A stretch of 64,000 nt of DNA from Sulfitobacter sp. HNIBRBA3233 (GCF_040149665.1 NZ_JBEFLP010000001.1:2232001-2296000); one strand, 5' to 3'; positions 1 to 9,446 are shown, counted from the stretch's first letter. Notes: generated by a model not told the origin, from the sequence alone. Numbers and translations are program-made.

Positions 1-1
1 G

Positions 2-571
2 CCGCTGATGGTCGGATGCGCCGCGTGGATATTTCAGGGCGAGCGGCTGGGCGTCGTGGGGATCGGTGGCCTCGTGGCGGGGTTTGTCGGCGTTGTCCTG
101 ATCATGGGCGCACGGATCGGCGCCGGGGCGGACATGATGGGCGTGCTGCTCTGCGTGATCGGTGTTCTGGCGCTGACGATCGCGACGCTGACGGTGCGCG
201 GAGCCAGCAGCGGCGGGAACCTGTTGATGGTTGTCGGGTTGCAGATGCTGGTCGGCTTCGTGGCCCTTGCCGTCGCGACACTCCTGTTCGAGACACCGCA
301 GGTCACTTTCACCCCACGGCTTGTCGTGGCGTTTCTCTATACCTGCCTTGTGCCGGGTCTGCTTGCGACATTCGTCTGGTTTCTGCTGGTCGGACGCATC
401 GGCGCGACAAAGGCGGCAACCTTCCACTTTCTCAACCCGTTCTTCGGGGTGCTGATCGCGGCGGTGCTCTTGGGCGAACAGCTGGGGCCGCGTGACGTGC
501 TGGGCGTTGTCATCATCGCGGCGGGTATCCTCGCGGTGCAGCTGTCACGGCAGTCGCCGCGCAGGGTCTGA
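2..571 (+). CDS. EamA/DMT-family transporter, C-terminal part (5' truncated by window edge)
   Basis: The frame is open to the first base of the window, so the N-terminal half lies outside. What remains (about 190 residues) is hydrophobic, with at least five predicted transmembrane segments. It resembles the second EamA repeat of drug/metabolite transporters: a GAR loop, a charged connector, and a final helix pair containing FHFLNPFFGVLIAA and LLGEQL, which is typical of the family. It is an inner-membrane carrier, often an exporter of amino acids or other small metabolites; the substrate cannot be told. It ends convergently against the glutathione peroxidase gene, 16 bases away. Confidence 0.85.
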   Translation, partial: PLMVGCAAWIFQGERLGVVGIGGLVAGFVGVVLIMGARIGAGADMMGVLLCVIGVLALTIATLTVRGASSGGNLLMVVGLQMLVGFVALAVATLLFETPQVTFTPRLVVAFLYTCLVPGLLATFVWFLLVGRIGATKAATFHFLNPFFGVLIAAVLLGEQLGPRDVLGVVIIAAGILAVQLSRQSPRRV

Positions 572-587
572 CCCCGCCGTCAGCGCA

Positions 588-1109
588 TCACTTCAGGGCC
601 TTTTCGATCTCTGCGGTGATCGCCTGCGACATCGGCCTCACCGACGACCCCCAGGTCTGTATGATCTCGCCCTCGGTGCCGATCAGCACCTTGTTGAAGT
701 TCCAGCGCGGCACGAATCCGGTTTGCGCTGCCACATCGCGGTAAAAGCCGTGCGCACGCGGTCCGCGCACATGGGTCATATCGGTCATCGGCAGATCGAG
801 GTTGAAGTTGATCTCGCAGAATTCCTTCACCTCGGCGGCGGTGTCGAGTTCCTGATTGAAGTCGTCGCTGGGGATGGCCAAGACAACCAGCCCCGCATCG
901 CGATACCGGTCATAGAGCGCCTGCAAACCGTCGTATTGCCGGGTAAAGGCACATTGCGAGGCGGTATTGACCACCAGCACCGGTTGCCCGCTATAATCGC
1001 GCAGCCGGATTTCGCCGCCGTCAATCGATGCAAATACGGCGTCCAGCGGTGCCGCGGCGACGGCCCCGCTCCAAATGAACGCCACGATCAATGTCATTAG
1101 TGAACGCAT
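588..1109 (-). CDS. Glutathione peroxidase family protein, exported, Cys type
   Basis: Thiol peroxidase that reduces hydroperoxides. The 173-residue protein has the family landmarks: the peroxidatic site [11 protein letters not shown] with Cys53 (no selenocysteine), LPMTD, and WNFNKVLIG near the C-terminus. The first 20 residues form a signal peptide (hydrophobic core [14 protein letters not shown], cleavage after AAA), so it probably acts in the periplasm. I chose the ATG at 1109 because a GGAGGG ribosome-binding site precedes it by a few bases; a longer in-frame start at 1211 would bury the signal peptide. It is divergent from the msrB-msrA pair, and together these form an oxidative-damage set. 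Confidence 0.88.
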   Translation of the reverse strand: MRSLMTLIVAFIWSGAVAAAPLDAVFASIDGGEIRLRDYSGQPVLVVNTASQCAFTRQYDGLQALYDRYRDAGLVVLAIPSDDFNQELDTAAEVKEFCEINFNLDLPMTDMTHVRGPRAHGFYRDVAAQTGFVPRWNFNKVLIGTEGEIIQTWGSSVRPMSQAITAEIEKALK

Positions 1110-1244
1110 GGTGTCCCTCCTGCAAATGGTACGCAGGATCCACGCGAACGGTTCACAAAGAGTTTCGCGGCGCAGCGCCACACCCCTTTGATTTCCGCGC
1201 CAAAGACCCATCTAATAGGGCAAGCCAAGCGCAAGGAGAGACCC

Positions 1245-1694
1245 ATGCCAGACTACCAGAAAAACCCGGACGTCATCGCGACGCTGTCGCCGGAAGAGTA
1301 TTACGTTACACAGGAAAGCGGCACCGAGCGTCCCGGCACCGGCAAGCTTTTGAACAACAAGGAGCCGGGAATTTACGTGGACATCGTTTCCGGCGAGCCG
1401 CTGTTCGCATCTGCCGACAAATACGAAAGCGGCTGCGGCTGGCCAAGCTTCACCAAACCGATCGAACCTGCCTATATCGAGGAGCTGAGCGATACGTCCC
1501 TTGGCATGGTCCGGACCGAGGTGCGGTCCAAACACGGCGACAGCCACCTTGGCCACGTCTTTCCCGACGGCCCCCGCGATCGCGGCGGCCTGCGCTATTG
1601 CATCAACTCGGCGTCGCTGCGGTTCATCCACCGCGATGACATGGAGGCCGAAGGGTACGGCGATTATCTGAATCAAGTGGAGGACGCAGCATGA
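1245..1694 (+). CDS. msrB: Peptide-methionine (R)-S-oxide reductase MsrB
   Basis: Reduces the R epimer of methionine sulfoxide in proteins. The 149-residue protein has the SelR/MsrB core: SGCGWPSF, the [14 protein letters not shown] substrate loop, and [11 protein letters not shown] with the catalytic cysteine. The two CxxC pairs that bind structural zinc in many MsrBs are replaced here ([10 protein letters not shown] and VRSKHGDSH), so this is the zinc-free form. The ATG at 1245 follows AAGGAGAG; a start at 1188 would add an unconserved leader. Its stop overlaps the msrA start by four bases (ATGA), so the two are translationally coupled and together repair both sulfoxide epimers. Confidence 0.93.
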   Translation: MPDYQKNPDVIATLSPEEYYVTQESGTERPGTGKLLNNKEPGIYVDIVSGEPLFASADKYESGCGWPSFTKPIEPAYIEELSDTSLGMVRTEVRSKHGDSHLGHVFPDGPRDRGGLRYCINSASLRFIHRDDMEAEGYGDYLNQVEDAA

Positions 1695-2200
1695 GCAACG
1701 AACGCGCAGTACTGGCCGGTGGCTGTTTTTGGGGTATGCAGGATCTGATCCGCAAGATGGACGGCGTGAAATCCACGCGCGTCGGCTATTCCGGCGGCGA
1801 TGTGCCGAACGCCACCTACCGCAATCACGGCACACATGCCGAAGCGATCGAGGTTATCTTCAATCCAGATGTCCTCAGCTACCGGCAGCTTCTGGAATTC
1901 TTCTTCCAGATCCACGACCCCACCACGGTAAACCGGCAAGGCAACGATGTCGGCATGAGCTATCGGTCGGCGATCTATTACGAAAATGACGATCAGAAAG
2001 CGGTCGCCCTCGACACCATCGCCGATGTGGAGGCTTCCGGCCTCTGGCCCGGCAAGGTCGTGACCGAAGTCGAACCCGTCGGCGATTTCTGGGAAGCGGA
2101 ACCCGAGCATCAGGACTATCTCGAGCGGATCCCGAATGGCTATACCTGCCACTTCCCCCGTGCCGACTGGGTGCTGCCCAAGCGCGACGCGGCCGAATAA
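1691..2200 (+). CDS. msrA: Peptide-methionine (S)-S-oxide reductase MsrA
   Basis: Reduces the S epimer of methionine sulfoxide. The 169-residue protein opens with the catalytic GGCFWGMQ motif (nucleophilic Cys12) and continues with [24 protein letters not shown], the usual MsrA substrate-pocket region, here quoted only as the family landmark; FFQIHDPTT and [12 protein letters not shown] follow. It has the short single-domain length and no signal peptide, so it is cytoplasmic. It is coupled to msrB by an ATGA overlap and followed by an intrinsic terminator, which closes a two-gene operon. Confidence 0.94.
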   Translation: MSNERAVLAGGCFWGMQDLIRKMDGVKSTRVGYSGGDVPNATYRNHGTHAEAIEVIFNPDVLSYRQLLEFFFQIHDPTTVNRQGNDVGMSYRSAIYYENDDQKAVALDTIADVEASGLWPGKVVTEVEPVGDFWEAEPEHQDYLERIPNGYTCHFPRADWVLPKRDAAE

Positions 2201-2212
2201 AACCGAACCAAG

Positions 2213-2247
2213 AAGGCGCGCGGCCCCCACGCGCGCCTTTTTCTTTT
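2213..2247 (+). terminator. Rho-independent terminator after msrB-msrA
   Basis: GGCGCGC (2215-2221) pairs perfectly with GCGCGCC (2231-2237) around a nine-base loop, and a T-rich tract (TTTTTCTTTT) follows at once. It lies 13 bases after the msrA stop. Confidence 0.85.
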
Positions 2248-2269
2248 CCGCAAAGCCGGAGGGCATGTG

Positions 2270-3223
2270 GTGAGCGCCACCATGATCCGCGATATGTTGC
2301 TCGGCGCCTTCGTCGCCGACGCGGCCGCCCTCGGGCTGCACTGGATCTACGACCCCGACCGGATTGCCGATGTCATCCGCAACAACGGCGGGCGACCTGC
2401 CTTTGTCCCGATCAACCCTGCGCATTACGAGGGCGTGCCTGCATACTTCGCCCATGGCGACCGCGACACCGGAATGCTGACGCAATACGGCGAAACCCTG
2501 CGGCTGTGCCTGCGCACTCTCATCGACGCAGACGGGTTTATTGACGCGGCGACCTACAGGCAGGCCTTCGCGGGCCACTTCGGCGCCGGTGGTCGTTTCA
2601 GCGGCTATATCGACAAACCGACGCGCGGCGCATTGCAAAGGATCGCAGCCCAAGAGGACGAGACCGGCATAGACGATGACCAGTTGCCGGCCCTGTCGAC
2701 CTTGCCCGCCATCGTCGGGGCCTATGCCGGCGCTGAGGACTTCGACGACATGCGGCGCGCGGCGATGCGGGTCACAAACATCAATCCCGTGGCCGAAGCA
2801 TATAGCGCAGCCTTCGCGGATCTTCTGTCGCAGGTGATCGGCGGCGGTGACCTGCAACAGGCGCTGGACAGCACAGCCGCACGCGCCGACGGGAGCATCC
2901 GCGATGCGCTCGAACACGCGCTGTACACGGATGAACCCGACAGCGTGGTCTTTGCGGGCGACGTCGGGCGCGCCTGCCATCTGCCGATGGCCGGTCCGGT
3001 GATCTTTCACATCCTGAAACGCAGCGACAGCTACCGCACCGCGATAGAGACCAATATCCGCGCCGGTGGCGACAGCGCGGGCCGCGCCATCATGCTAGGC
3101 GCGGTTCTGGGATGCGCTCACGGGGCGGGAACCGACAAGGGAATTCCGCTGCAATGGCTGCTGGCCGTCAGCGATATCGCCCGGATCGAGGCAGAGTGCA
3201 GGGCGCTGGCCCGCCAGCCCTGA
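2270..3223 (+). CDS. ADP-ribosylglycohydrolase / crystallin-J1-like family protein
   Basis: About 317 residues with the fold landmarks of the ADP-ribosylglycohydrolase superfamily: an opening LLGAFVADAAALGLHWIYD, a central ARVxxIxP-like stretch (MRVTNINPVA), and the C-terminal RAGGDSAGRAIMLGAVLG corresponding to the family's acidic metal-binding GGD motif. Proteins ending in this form resemble crystallin J1. Whether the protein removes ADP-ribose or acts on another substrate is not known. GTG at 2270 is preferred because GGAGGG ends six bases upstream; GTG at 2267 and ATG at 2282 are alternatives. No obvious partner is adjacent. Confidence 0.75.
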   Translation: MSATMIRDMLLGAFVADAAALGLHWIYDPDRIADVIRNNGGRPAFVPINPAHYEGVPAYFAHGDRDTGMLTQYGETLRLCLRTLIDADGFIDAATYRQAFAGHFGAGGRFSGYIDKPTRGALQRIAAQEDETGIDDDQLPALSTLPAIVGAYAGAEDFDDMRRAAMRVTNINPVAEAYSAAFADLLSQVIGGGDLQQALDSTAARADGSIRDALEHALYTDEPDSVVFAGDVGRACHLPMAGPVIFHILKRSDSYRTAIETNIRAGGDSAGRAIMLGAVLGCAHGAGTDKGIPLQWLLAVSDIARIEAECRALARQP

Positions 3224-3226
3224 TGC

Positions 3227-5230
3227 TCAGTCTGCCACTCGCGGGCGGCCCGCGGCTTCGACGGTAATCTCTGCCTCGACGAATACCTCGCGGCCTTCCA
3301 CGCCGGCAGTGCGCACATCACGGTGCACGTTGATCTGGATATCCCCCGCGCCCGCGGTCTCTGCCGCCGCAATCGCACTGGCGCGCAAAACGGATTCGAG
3401 GTGGTCAAGCGCATCATCTGCCTGCGTAAAATCCTTCGGACCCTCGGGCAGATGCACCCGGAACTGGCCCTCGCGCGGTGCCGTCACCGTGCCGCTTTCG
3501 CGCATGGTGACACGGCCCACAACAGCGCCAATCGCATTGGCGACCCCTCCGTGCGCGGGCAGGATCATCTCGCAGCCCAGACGCGCGCCGACGGGCGGGT
3601 AATAGGTCGCGGCCGATGCACCCAGCCCGATCACCGGAACCGCCAGCCCTGTCTGCAGGCGCAGCAGGCCCTCGTGCCCTCCCAACCCGCGCTGCATCAG
3701 CACATGCCGCGCCAGAACCGCCGGGTCTTCTGCAAAAGCCGGTGTCTCTTCGGCAATCGCGGCCTCGAGCAGGACCAATTCGGTCTGCCGGTGCAGCCTG
3801 TCGATCACCATCCGCGCCATATCCTCGGCGGTGGTGGCCAGACGCTCTCCCGCGCCGGTTCTGCGGCGGCCCAGCAACAACAGCGCCTTGACCGCGGCCT
3901 CCCTGTCCCATGCCCCAGCCATGCCCAGCGCATGGGCTGCGTCCGACGGTGTGACCCCCGCCATCTGCACCAGCCCGCGCGAGACCAGCCGCGACAGCGC
4001 GCCGCTTTCGATCCGTGTGCGCAATACCGCGCCCAGCGGATGAACGATGGGGCCGATGCGTTCCAGCAAAACCCGCTCGCGCGGGCCGAGGCCCTCGTGG
4101 CTCAGCCCCGGAACGGCGCGAACGAACACGGCGTCATATTCGTTCGGCACCGTGTTCCGAAGCTGCGCGTCCAGCGCGGCGTGCACGACCTGCGGCGCCT
4201 CGCTTGCCAGCAATGAAACCGGCAGCACCCTGCGCGGACCAAGGCTGACGCCGCCCTGCAATCCTTCGGACAGGAAATGAACCTCGCTGTCGCCGCCCAG
4301 TCCGGTGGTGCGCATCGCGACCGCCTCCACCATCGTGCGGTAGGGGCCCACACGCGCCCCCGCCGGGTCAATCGCGGGCCGCCCACCGCGCAGCAGCGCC
4401 ACATCGGTGGTTGTCCCGCCGATATCGCTGACCAGCGCATTCTCGGCCCCTGTCAGCCAGCGCGCCCCGACGATCGAGGCCGCAGGCCCGCTCAGGATCG
4501 TCTCAATCGGGCGTTCGCGCGCCTGCCCGGCCGAGATCAGCGCCCCATCCCCGCGCACCACCATCAGCGGCGCGGTGATCCCCATCTCTCCCAGCTGGTC
4601 CTCCGCGCGCCCGATCAGCCGGTCGATCATCCCAATGAGCCGCGCGTTCAGCACCGCCGTCATGGCCCGCCGCGGACCATTGAGCTTGGCCGACAGCTGG
4701 TGTGACGCCGAAACCGGACGCCCCGTTATCTCGGCGACCAGCGCCATGGCCCGCAATTCATGCGCCGGGTTCCGTGTCGCGAATTGCGCGGCAACGGCAT
4801 AGCCGCCGATGCCTTCGGCATGCTCTTCGAGAAACGCGCGCAATGCCACCTCGTCCAGTGGCGCGGCCTCGGCCCCCGCGTGGTTGTGCCCCCCCGCCAG
4901 TGTGATCGCCGGATCACCTTTCAGCGCATCGCGCAGCCCGTGCGCGTCCAGATCCCTTTCGCGGAACCCGATGTAAATCAAGGCGACGCGCCCGCCCTGC
5001 CCCTCGACCAGCGCATTGGTGGCCAGTGTCGTGGACAGCGACGCCAGTGAAATCTCCTCCGCAGACGTGCCGGATCGCTCCAGCACCGCGCGCACCGCCT
5101 CTCCGACACCGATCGCCAGATCGTGGCGTGTCGTCAGCGCCTTGGCCGAGGCGATGACCTCGACCTCGTCTCGCAGGATGACCGCATCCGTATATGTCCC
5201 GCCCGTATCGACACCCAGCAGCAATGCCAT
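3227..5230 (-). CDS. Hydantoinase/oxoprolinase family protein (HyuA-type)
   Basis: A 667-residue ATP-binding protein of the HyuA / N-methylhydantoinase A / 5-oxoprolinase family, which opens cyclic amides with ATP hydrolysis. The N-terminus carries GVDTGGTYTDAV, and the middle carries LVSDIGGTTTDVALL, the two phosphate-binding loops of the ASKHA fold. The usual HyuB partner is not next to it; a separate HyuA/HyuB pair lies near 30-33 kb and is only distantly similar. It starts three bases after the queG stop, so it is probably co-transcribed with queG. The substrate is unknown. Confidence 0.85.
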   Translation of the reverse strand: MALLLGVDTGGTYTDAVILRDEVEVIASAKALTTRHDLAIGVGEAVRAVLERSGTSAEEISLASLSTTLATNALVEGQGGRVALIYIGFRERDLDAHGLRDALKGDPAITLAGGHNHAGAEAAPLDEVALRAFLEEHAEGIGGYAVAAQFATRNPAHELRAMALVAEITGRPVSASHQLSAKLNGPRRAMTAVLNARLIGMIDRLIGRAEDQLGEMGITAPLMVVRGDGALISAGQARERPIETILSGPAASIVGARWLTGAENALVSDIGGTTTDVALLRGGRPAIDPAGARVGPYRTMVEAVAMRTTGLGGDSEVHFLSEGLQGGVSLGPRRVLPVSLLASEAPQVVHAALDAQLRNTVPNEYDAVFVRAVPGLSHEGLGPRERVLLERIGPIVHPLGAVLRTRIESGALSRLVSRGLVQMAGVTPSDAAHALGMAGAWDREAAVKALLLLGRRRTGAGERLATTAEDMARMVIDRLHRQTELVLLEAAIAEETPAFAEDPAVLARHVLMQRGLGGHEGLLRLQTGLAVPVIGLGASAATYYPPVGARLGCEMILPAHGGVANAIGAVVGRVTMRESGTVTAPREGQFRVHLPEGPKDFTQADDALDHLESVLRASAIAAAETAGAGDIQINVHRDVRTAGVEGREVFVEAEITVEAAGRPRVAD

Positions 5231-5233
5231 GGC

Positions 5234-6268
5234 CTAGCCTTCCCTCAACTGCGCAACCGCCCAGCGGGCCGCGTCCGCCACCGTTTCGTCCGGATCCTCG
5301 CAATGGCCCTGCGCGACCGCCAACAGCGCCACCTCGCCCGAGTTTCCAATCGCATAGAGAACGTTGCGCAGGAACCGGTTGCGCCCGATCCGTTTGACCG
5401 CCGACCCCGAGAACCGCGCGCGGAACGCTGCATCATCCAGCGCTGCAAGCTCGGCCAGCGTGCCGCCGGCACCTGCGTGATACCGCATGTCGCTGGCCGC
5501 CTTGGCAAACTTGTTCCAGGGACAAACCGCCAGACAGTCGTCACAACCATAGATCCGGTTGCCCATCTTGCCGCGCAGATCCTCTGGGACCGGGCCACGG
5601 TGTTCGATCGTCAGGTATGAGATACAGCGCCGTGCGTCCAGCTGGTAAGGCGCGGGAAAGGCATCGGTCGGGCAGATATCCTGACAGGCGGTGCAGGACC
5701 CGCAATGGTCTGTCTCTGGCGCGTCGGGCGCCAGATCCAGCGTCGTAAAGATAGACCCCAGAAATGCCCAGTTGCCCCAGTCGCGGCTCAGAAGATTGGT
5801 ATGCTTTCCCTGCCAGCCCAACCCGGCCGCCTGCCCCAGCGCCTTCTCCGGCACCGGTGCCGTGTCCACGAATACCTTGACTTCCGGATCTTCCCCGGCG
5901 GCGTCGATCAACCAGCGCGCCAGCCGTTTCAGACGCTTTTTCACGATGTCGTGGTAATCGCGCCCCTGCGCGTATACCGATATCGCCCCCACCTCACGGT
6001 GCTCCAGAACGTCCAGAGGGTTTTCCTCGGGCGCGTAGCTTTCAGCCAGCATGATCACCGACCGGCAATCGGGCCAGAGCGCCTGTGGATCGCCCCGCCA
6101 TGCGGTACGCTCGGCCATCCACGACATCTGTCCGTGGTATTTGCGCGCCAGAAACGCCGACAGCCGGGCGGGCACTTCGGGCACCGCATCCGGTCGGCAG
6201 ATACGGGCGGCCACGAACCCCTCCTCGAGCGCCCGCTCGACAAGGCGCGCTTTCAGGTCCTTCTTCAT
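5234..6268 (-). CDS. queG: Epoxyqueuosine reductase QueG
   Basis: Performs the last step of queuosine synthesis, reducing epoxyqueuosine to queuosine in tRNA using cobalamin and two [4Fe-4S] clusters. The 344-residue protein has the QueG landmarks: VDTAPVPEK with the proposed catalytic Asp, [11 protein letters not shown], a first cluster motif [19 protein letters not shown], and a second motif [13 protein letters not shown]. The C-terminus is a short HEAT-like tail ([14 protein letters not shown]). It is cytoplasmic. It lies between a GST gene and hyuA on the same strand. Confidence 0.95.
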   Translation of the reverse strand: MKKDLKARLVERALEEGFVAARICRPDAVPEVPARLSAFLARKYHGQMSWMAERTAWRGDPQALWPDCRSVIMLAESYAPEENPLDVLEHREVGAISVYAQGRDYHDIVKKRLKRLARWLIDAAGEDPEVKVFVDTAPVPEKALGQAAGLGWQGKHTNLLSRDWGNWAFLGSIFTTLDLAPDAPETDHCGSCTACQDICPTDAFPAPYQLDARRCISYLTIEHRGPVPEDLRGKMGNRIYGCDDCLAVCPWNKFAKAASDMRYHAGAGGTLAELAALDDAAFRARFSGSAVKRIGRNRFLRNVLYAIGNSGEVALLAVAQGHCEDPDETVADAARWAVAQLREG

Positions 6269-6331
6269 TTCGCCCTTAAACTCAAGCCCGCAGGCGCAGC
6301 ACGAACCACCGGTTCGACGGACAGCGCCCCC

Positions 6332-6997
6332 TCAGAAATCGAGGTCATTGTAATGCTTCGGTGGCGGGAAACCCGGCACTTGGTCCGCAAGGATCGACCG
6401 GAAGGCAGGGCGTGACTTGATCTTGGCGTACCAGTCCTTGACCTCCGGGCAGCTTTTCCAATCCACGTCGGATATGTAATCGAGCGCGGAAAGATGCGCC
6501 GCCGCCGCAAAATCCGCCAGCGTCATCACGTCGCCCGCCAGCCAGCGCCGCTGGTCCAGCAGCCATGTCATGTATCCCAGATGGAACTTGATCGCCTTGG
6601 CACCCGCTTTCACGTTCTTGCTGTCGGGATAGCCTGATTTCATGACCTTCTTGTTCACCCGCTCGTACAACAGGTTCGAGGTCACCTCATGATGGAACTT
6701 GTCGTCGAACCAGCTGACCAGCCGCCGGACCTCCAGCTTTTGCGCGGGATCGCTGGGCAGCAGGGACGGCTCCGGCCGTGTCTCTTCGATATATTCGCAG
6801 ATCGCGGCGCTTTCGCTCATCATGATGCCATCGAGGCGCAGCACGGGCACCTTGCCTGCCGGATTACGCCGCATGAAATCGGGATCCTTTTCCCAATACC
6901 TCTCCTCTACCAGCTCGACCTCGATCTTCTTCTCCGCAAGACTCAGCCGGACTTTGCGGCAATAGGGCGACAGCGGGACGTGGAAAAGGCGGGCCAT
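6332..6997 (-). CDS. Glutathione S-transferase family protein
   Basis: About 221 residues with a thioredoxin-like N-terminal domain (RLFHVPLSPYCRKVRLSLAEK, then NPAGKVPVL and SESAAICEYIEE, which bind glutathione) and an alpha-helical C-terminal domain (DVMTLADFAAAAHLSAL). The SPYCRK site is a cysteine-type active site of the sort seen in beta- and omega-class GSTs. The ATG at 6997 begins at the conserved N-terminal strand; an in-frame start at 7042 adds 15 unconserved residues. It sits upstream of queG, with about 60 bases between them. Confidence 0.9.
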   Translation of the reverse strand: MARLFHVPLSPYCRKVRLSLAEKKIEVELVEERYWEKDPDFMRRNPAGKVPVLRLDGIMMSESAAICEYIEETRPEPSLLPSDPAQKLEVRRLVSWFDDKFHHEVTSNLLYERVNKKVMKSGYPDSKNVKAGAKAIKFHLGYMTWLLDQRRWLAGDVMTLADFAAAAHLSALDYISDVDWKSCPEVKDWYAKIKSRPAFRSILADQVPGFPPPKHYNDLDF

Positions 6998-7051
6998 GGA
7001 TGCTCCGAAACTTGGGGTACCCACCCTGAATGCATCGCCCAAGGGGATTAT

Positions 7052-7783
7052 TCAACTCTGGAAACAGGCCGCGCGCCCGTCGGCGTCGATCGTCGCGGCG
7101 CCTGAGCGGATTTGTGCGGCCCTGCGCTGGAGAAATCCGGTGGGCCGCGATGCCGAACGTGTTTTCGGCGATGGCAGGACCGCCGCCAGTTGCGACGCCT
7201 GACGCTCCGACAGCGCCTCCGGTCCGACCCCGAAGTAATGGCGCGCCGCGGCTTCGACGCCAAAGATGCCTTCGCCGAACTCTGCCACGTTCAGATAGAC
7301 CTCGAGTATGCGCCGCTTCGGCCAGACGGCCTCAACCAGAGGGGTGATCCCCGCCTCCAGTGCTTTGCGGAACCAGCTGCGGCCGTGCCACAGATAGACG
7401 TTCTTGACCGTCTGCTGGCTGAGCGTCGAAGCCCCGCGGTTCGATCCTTCCGCGATGGCCAGCTTGATCGCCGCCACGTCAAAGCCCCAGTGTTCGCAGA
7501 AATTGGCATCCTCCGCCGCAACGACCGCACGGGCCATGACCGGTGCGATGCCCGACATCGGCACCCATTGGTGGTCGACACCCCCCAGCCTGCGACTTTC
7601 GCCGAACATATAGGCCGTGGTCGGCGGATTGACGACACGACCCAGCAGAACCGCAACCGCAACCACCAGCAGGACCGCCGCCACCGACCGCCAAAGATAC
7701 CGCCGCAATCCACGGCTGAACCGCAGAAGGGCAGGATCGGGCTTCGGTTCGGGTTTCTTTTTCGTGCTGGTACGCTTGGCCAT
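7052..7783 (-). CDS. mtgA: Monofunctional peptidoglycan glycosyltransferase MtgA
   Basis: Polymerises lipid II into glycan strands outside the inner membrane. The 243-residue protein has a basic N-terminus, one transmembrane helix (SVAAVLLVVAVAVLLG), then the GT51 domain: EDANFCEHWGFD with the catalytic Glu, GASTLSQQTVKNVYLW, and KRRILEVYLNVAEFG. It lacks a transpeptidase domain, which distinguishes it from class A penicillin-binding proteins. The C-terminal tail after LPSPKTRSA looks poorly conserved. Confidence 0.93.
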   Translation of the reverse strand: MAKRTSTKKKPEPKPDPALLRFSRGLRRYLWRSVAAVLLVVAVAVLLGRVVNPPTTAYMFGESRRLGGVDHQWVPMSGIAPVMARAVVAAEDANFCEHWGFDVAAIKLAIAEGSNRGASTLSQQTVKNVYLWHGRSWFRKALEAGITPLVEAVWPKRRILEVYLNVAEFGEGIFGVEAAARHYFGVGPEALSERQASQLAAVLPSPKTRSASRPTGFLQRRAAQIRSGAATIDADGRAACFQS

Positions 7784-7802
7784 GGCCCAGCTATAGACGC
7801 GC

Positions 7803-8492
7803 TCACGGTTTTTGTGAACGATCCTCCTGCCTGCGGATCACATCTGCCAGCGCCGTGCCCAGAAGGGCACTGCCCCGCGGCGAGGGATGAGTATCGTCGC
7901 TTGCAAATAGCGAGGCGTCTGCCTTGTCGATCACGGTGTCGCCGTCAAAGAAATACGCCCCCGCGCGGCTATCGACATAGCGCTCTATGCGTGTTTCGAG
8001 CACTTCGAAATCATCCGTACAACCAACGAAGGACGAGCCCGGCGCGGTATAATACCCCATCCAAAGAACCCGCGCCCCCGAGGCGAGGATCCGGTCCACG
8101 AACTGCGGGATCGCCCCTCCTTGCGCGTCCTGCGCAATCAGGCTGTCCACCTCTGCACGGCAATCACCGCATCCGCAGTCGCCCAGCGCCAGATCGTTTG
8201 CCCCACCGTTCAGAACCACCCAGTTCCAGCGACCACCGGGATATTGGGCGCGGATATCGAACCCGACAGCCGCGGCAACCCGCGACGGGTTGGTGAACAT
8301 CGCGCCCGGAACAGGCCCTGCAGAGACGGACCTTTCCAGATCGTTGGCGATGACGTTCGCAATATCGTCGTTTTCGCTGCCGTTCCACGCCATCACGGAA
8401 TCCCCGAGGACAAGGATATCCCCCGTGCGGGGGGCATGTCCGGCGCAGGCTGCAAGCAGCAACGACAGGATAAGGGAAAGAAACAGCTTCAT
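7803..8492 (-). CDS. SGNH/GDSL-hydrolase-like lipoprotein
   Basis: A 229-residue exported protein. The N-terminus is a lipoprotein signal (MKLFLSLILSLLLAAC; lipid-modified Cys16). The SGNH blocks follow: ILVLGDSVMAW (block I Ser), NGGANDL (block III) and SDDTHPSPRG (block V Asp-x-x-His). This is an esterase/acyl-hydrolase fold used on acylated sugars or lipids. A cysteine-rich loop, GDCGCGDC, sits after block III. It is probably anchored in the cell envelope. It starts 39 bases after the end of the Hint-domain gene; the substrate is unknown. Confidence 0.8.
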   Translation of the reverse strand: MKLFLSLILSLLLAACAGHAPRTGDILVLGDSVMAWNGSENDDIANVIANDLERSVSAGPVPGAMFTNPSRVAAAVGFDIRAQYPGGRWNWVVLNGGANDLALGDCGCGDCRAEVDSLIAQDAQGGAIPQFVDRILASGARVLWMGYYTAPGSSFVGCTDDFEVLETRIERYVDSRAGAYFFDGDTVIDKADASLFASDDTHPSPRGSALLGTALADVIRRQEDRSQKP

Positions 8493-8531
8493 AACAGCCG
8501 AGATATCGCGATTGCACGCGAAGTACAGGGG

Positions 8532-9446
8532 TCAGGCTGCGTTCAGGCAAATCGCCTCGGCCTTGCGCGCCACTGTGCGGACGGCGCGCGGATGCGCAAC
8601 GCTTTTGGCGAAATCGGGAAATAGCGACAGGGTCTCGGCATAGCTTGGATCTGTCGGGTCGTCGGCGATGCCACCGGGCAGGCAGCTCTCGGACGGACAA
8701 TCGTCCGCAACGACGATCTGGTGGGCGTCAAACACGAGATGCAGATAGGTGACAGTGCCGCCTTCGACACGCCGGACGGTGGTGCCGTTGACCAGATGTT
8801 TTGCCGCGACAAGCACATCATCGCATCCGGTCCAAAGTGCTGCCCGCCAGTCGCCGATCAGCATCCTGTGTTCGGGCGATACGGCAAAGGTGCGGTCATT
8901 GCCCAGCGCGCCGCGCTCGAACACGATCGGGGCGTATTTCTCGAAGGCGCGGGCATCGACGCGCAGGACCATGCGCACCGGTTGCGGGCCATTGTCCAGT
9001 GTTTCGACCAAATCGCCTATTGCGATATCCTCGATCGCGCGGGTGCCGCCGGGCACGGCGATCTGCGCGCCTGGCGTGAAACAGGTCGGGCCAAGGCTTC
9101 CCACATCCATCTCGGTACTGACCGTGACGGCAGAGGCGCGGCGGAACTCTCCATCTTGAAGAATTTGACCGTCCGTCGGCGTGAACACCGCCTCGCCGTT
9201 GGAAAGGTAGAAGGTCGTCCCGGTGTAGGTGACATTCCCTATGCCCGGAATGCGGACCGTCAGCGTGTCGCCTTCCCAGACGTTGGTGATCAGGAGGCCG
9301 TTGAAAAGATCGCCATCATTGTCGTCTATCAGCCCGTTGTCGTTCACATCCGTCATCTCGGCGCGAAAAACGGTCAGGGGCGTGCCGCGCGCGGGCGGGT
9401 TACCGGGATCTACGCGGTAGAACTGGTCCTTGTAGGTGGTCGGCAT
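8532..9446 (-). CDS. Hint-domain (Hedgehog/intein) protein
   Basis: 304 residues in two parts. The N-terminal 120 residues include DVNDNGLIDDNDGD, an EF-hand/dockerin-like calcium-loop pattern, and a beta-rich segment. A Hint domain then starts at CFTPGAQIAVPGG and continues through VSPEHRMLIGDW to DAHQIVVADD. The start cysteine and the HRML block are typical of self-processing Hint folds. No C-terminal His-Asn splice junction or downstream extein is visible, so classical splicing is unlikely. Proteins of this type are common in Roseobacters and often linked to secreted calcium-binding proteins. There is no signal peptide. The function is unproven. Confidence 0.78.
   Translation of the reverse strand: MPTTYKDQFYRVDPGNPPARGTPLTVFRAEMTDVNDNGLIDDNDGDLFNGLLITNVWEGDTLTVRIPGIGNVTYTGTTFYLSNGEAVFTPTDGQILQDGEFRRASAVTVSTEMDVGSLGPTCFTPGAQIAVPGGTRAIEDIAIGDLVETLDNGPQPVRMVLRVDARAFEKYAPIVFERGALGNDRTFAVSPEHRMLIGDWRAALWTGCDDVLVAAKHLVNGTTVRRVEGGTVTYLHLVFDAHQIVVADDCPSESCLPGGIADDPTDPSYAETLSLFPDFAKSVAHPRAVRTVARKAEAICLNAA

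Noticed and set aside
3227..5230. hyuA here as part of a HyuA/HyuB enzyme with the 28-33 kb operon
   Set aside because: It is distant, only weakly similar to the operon's HyuA, and coupled to queG. A shared complex cannot be supported from sequence.
8532..9446. Possible intein inside a host protein
   Set aside because: No C-terminal His-Asn/Cys junction or downstream extein; the Hint region runs almost to the stop codon.
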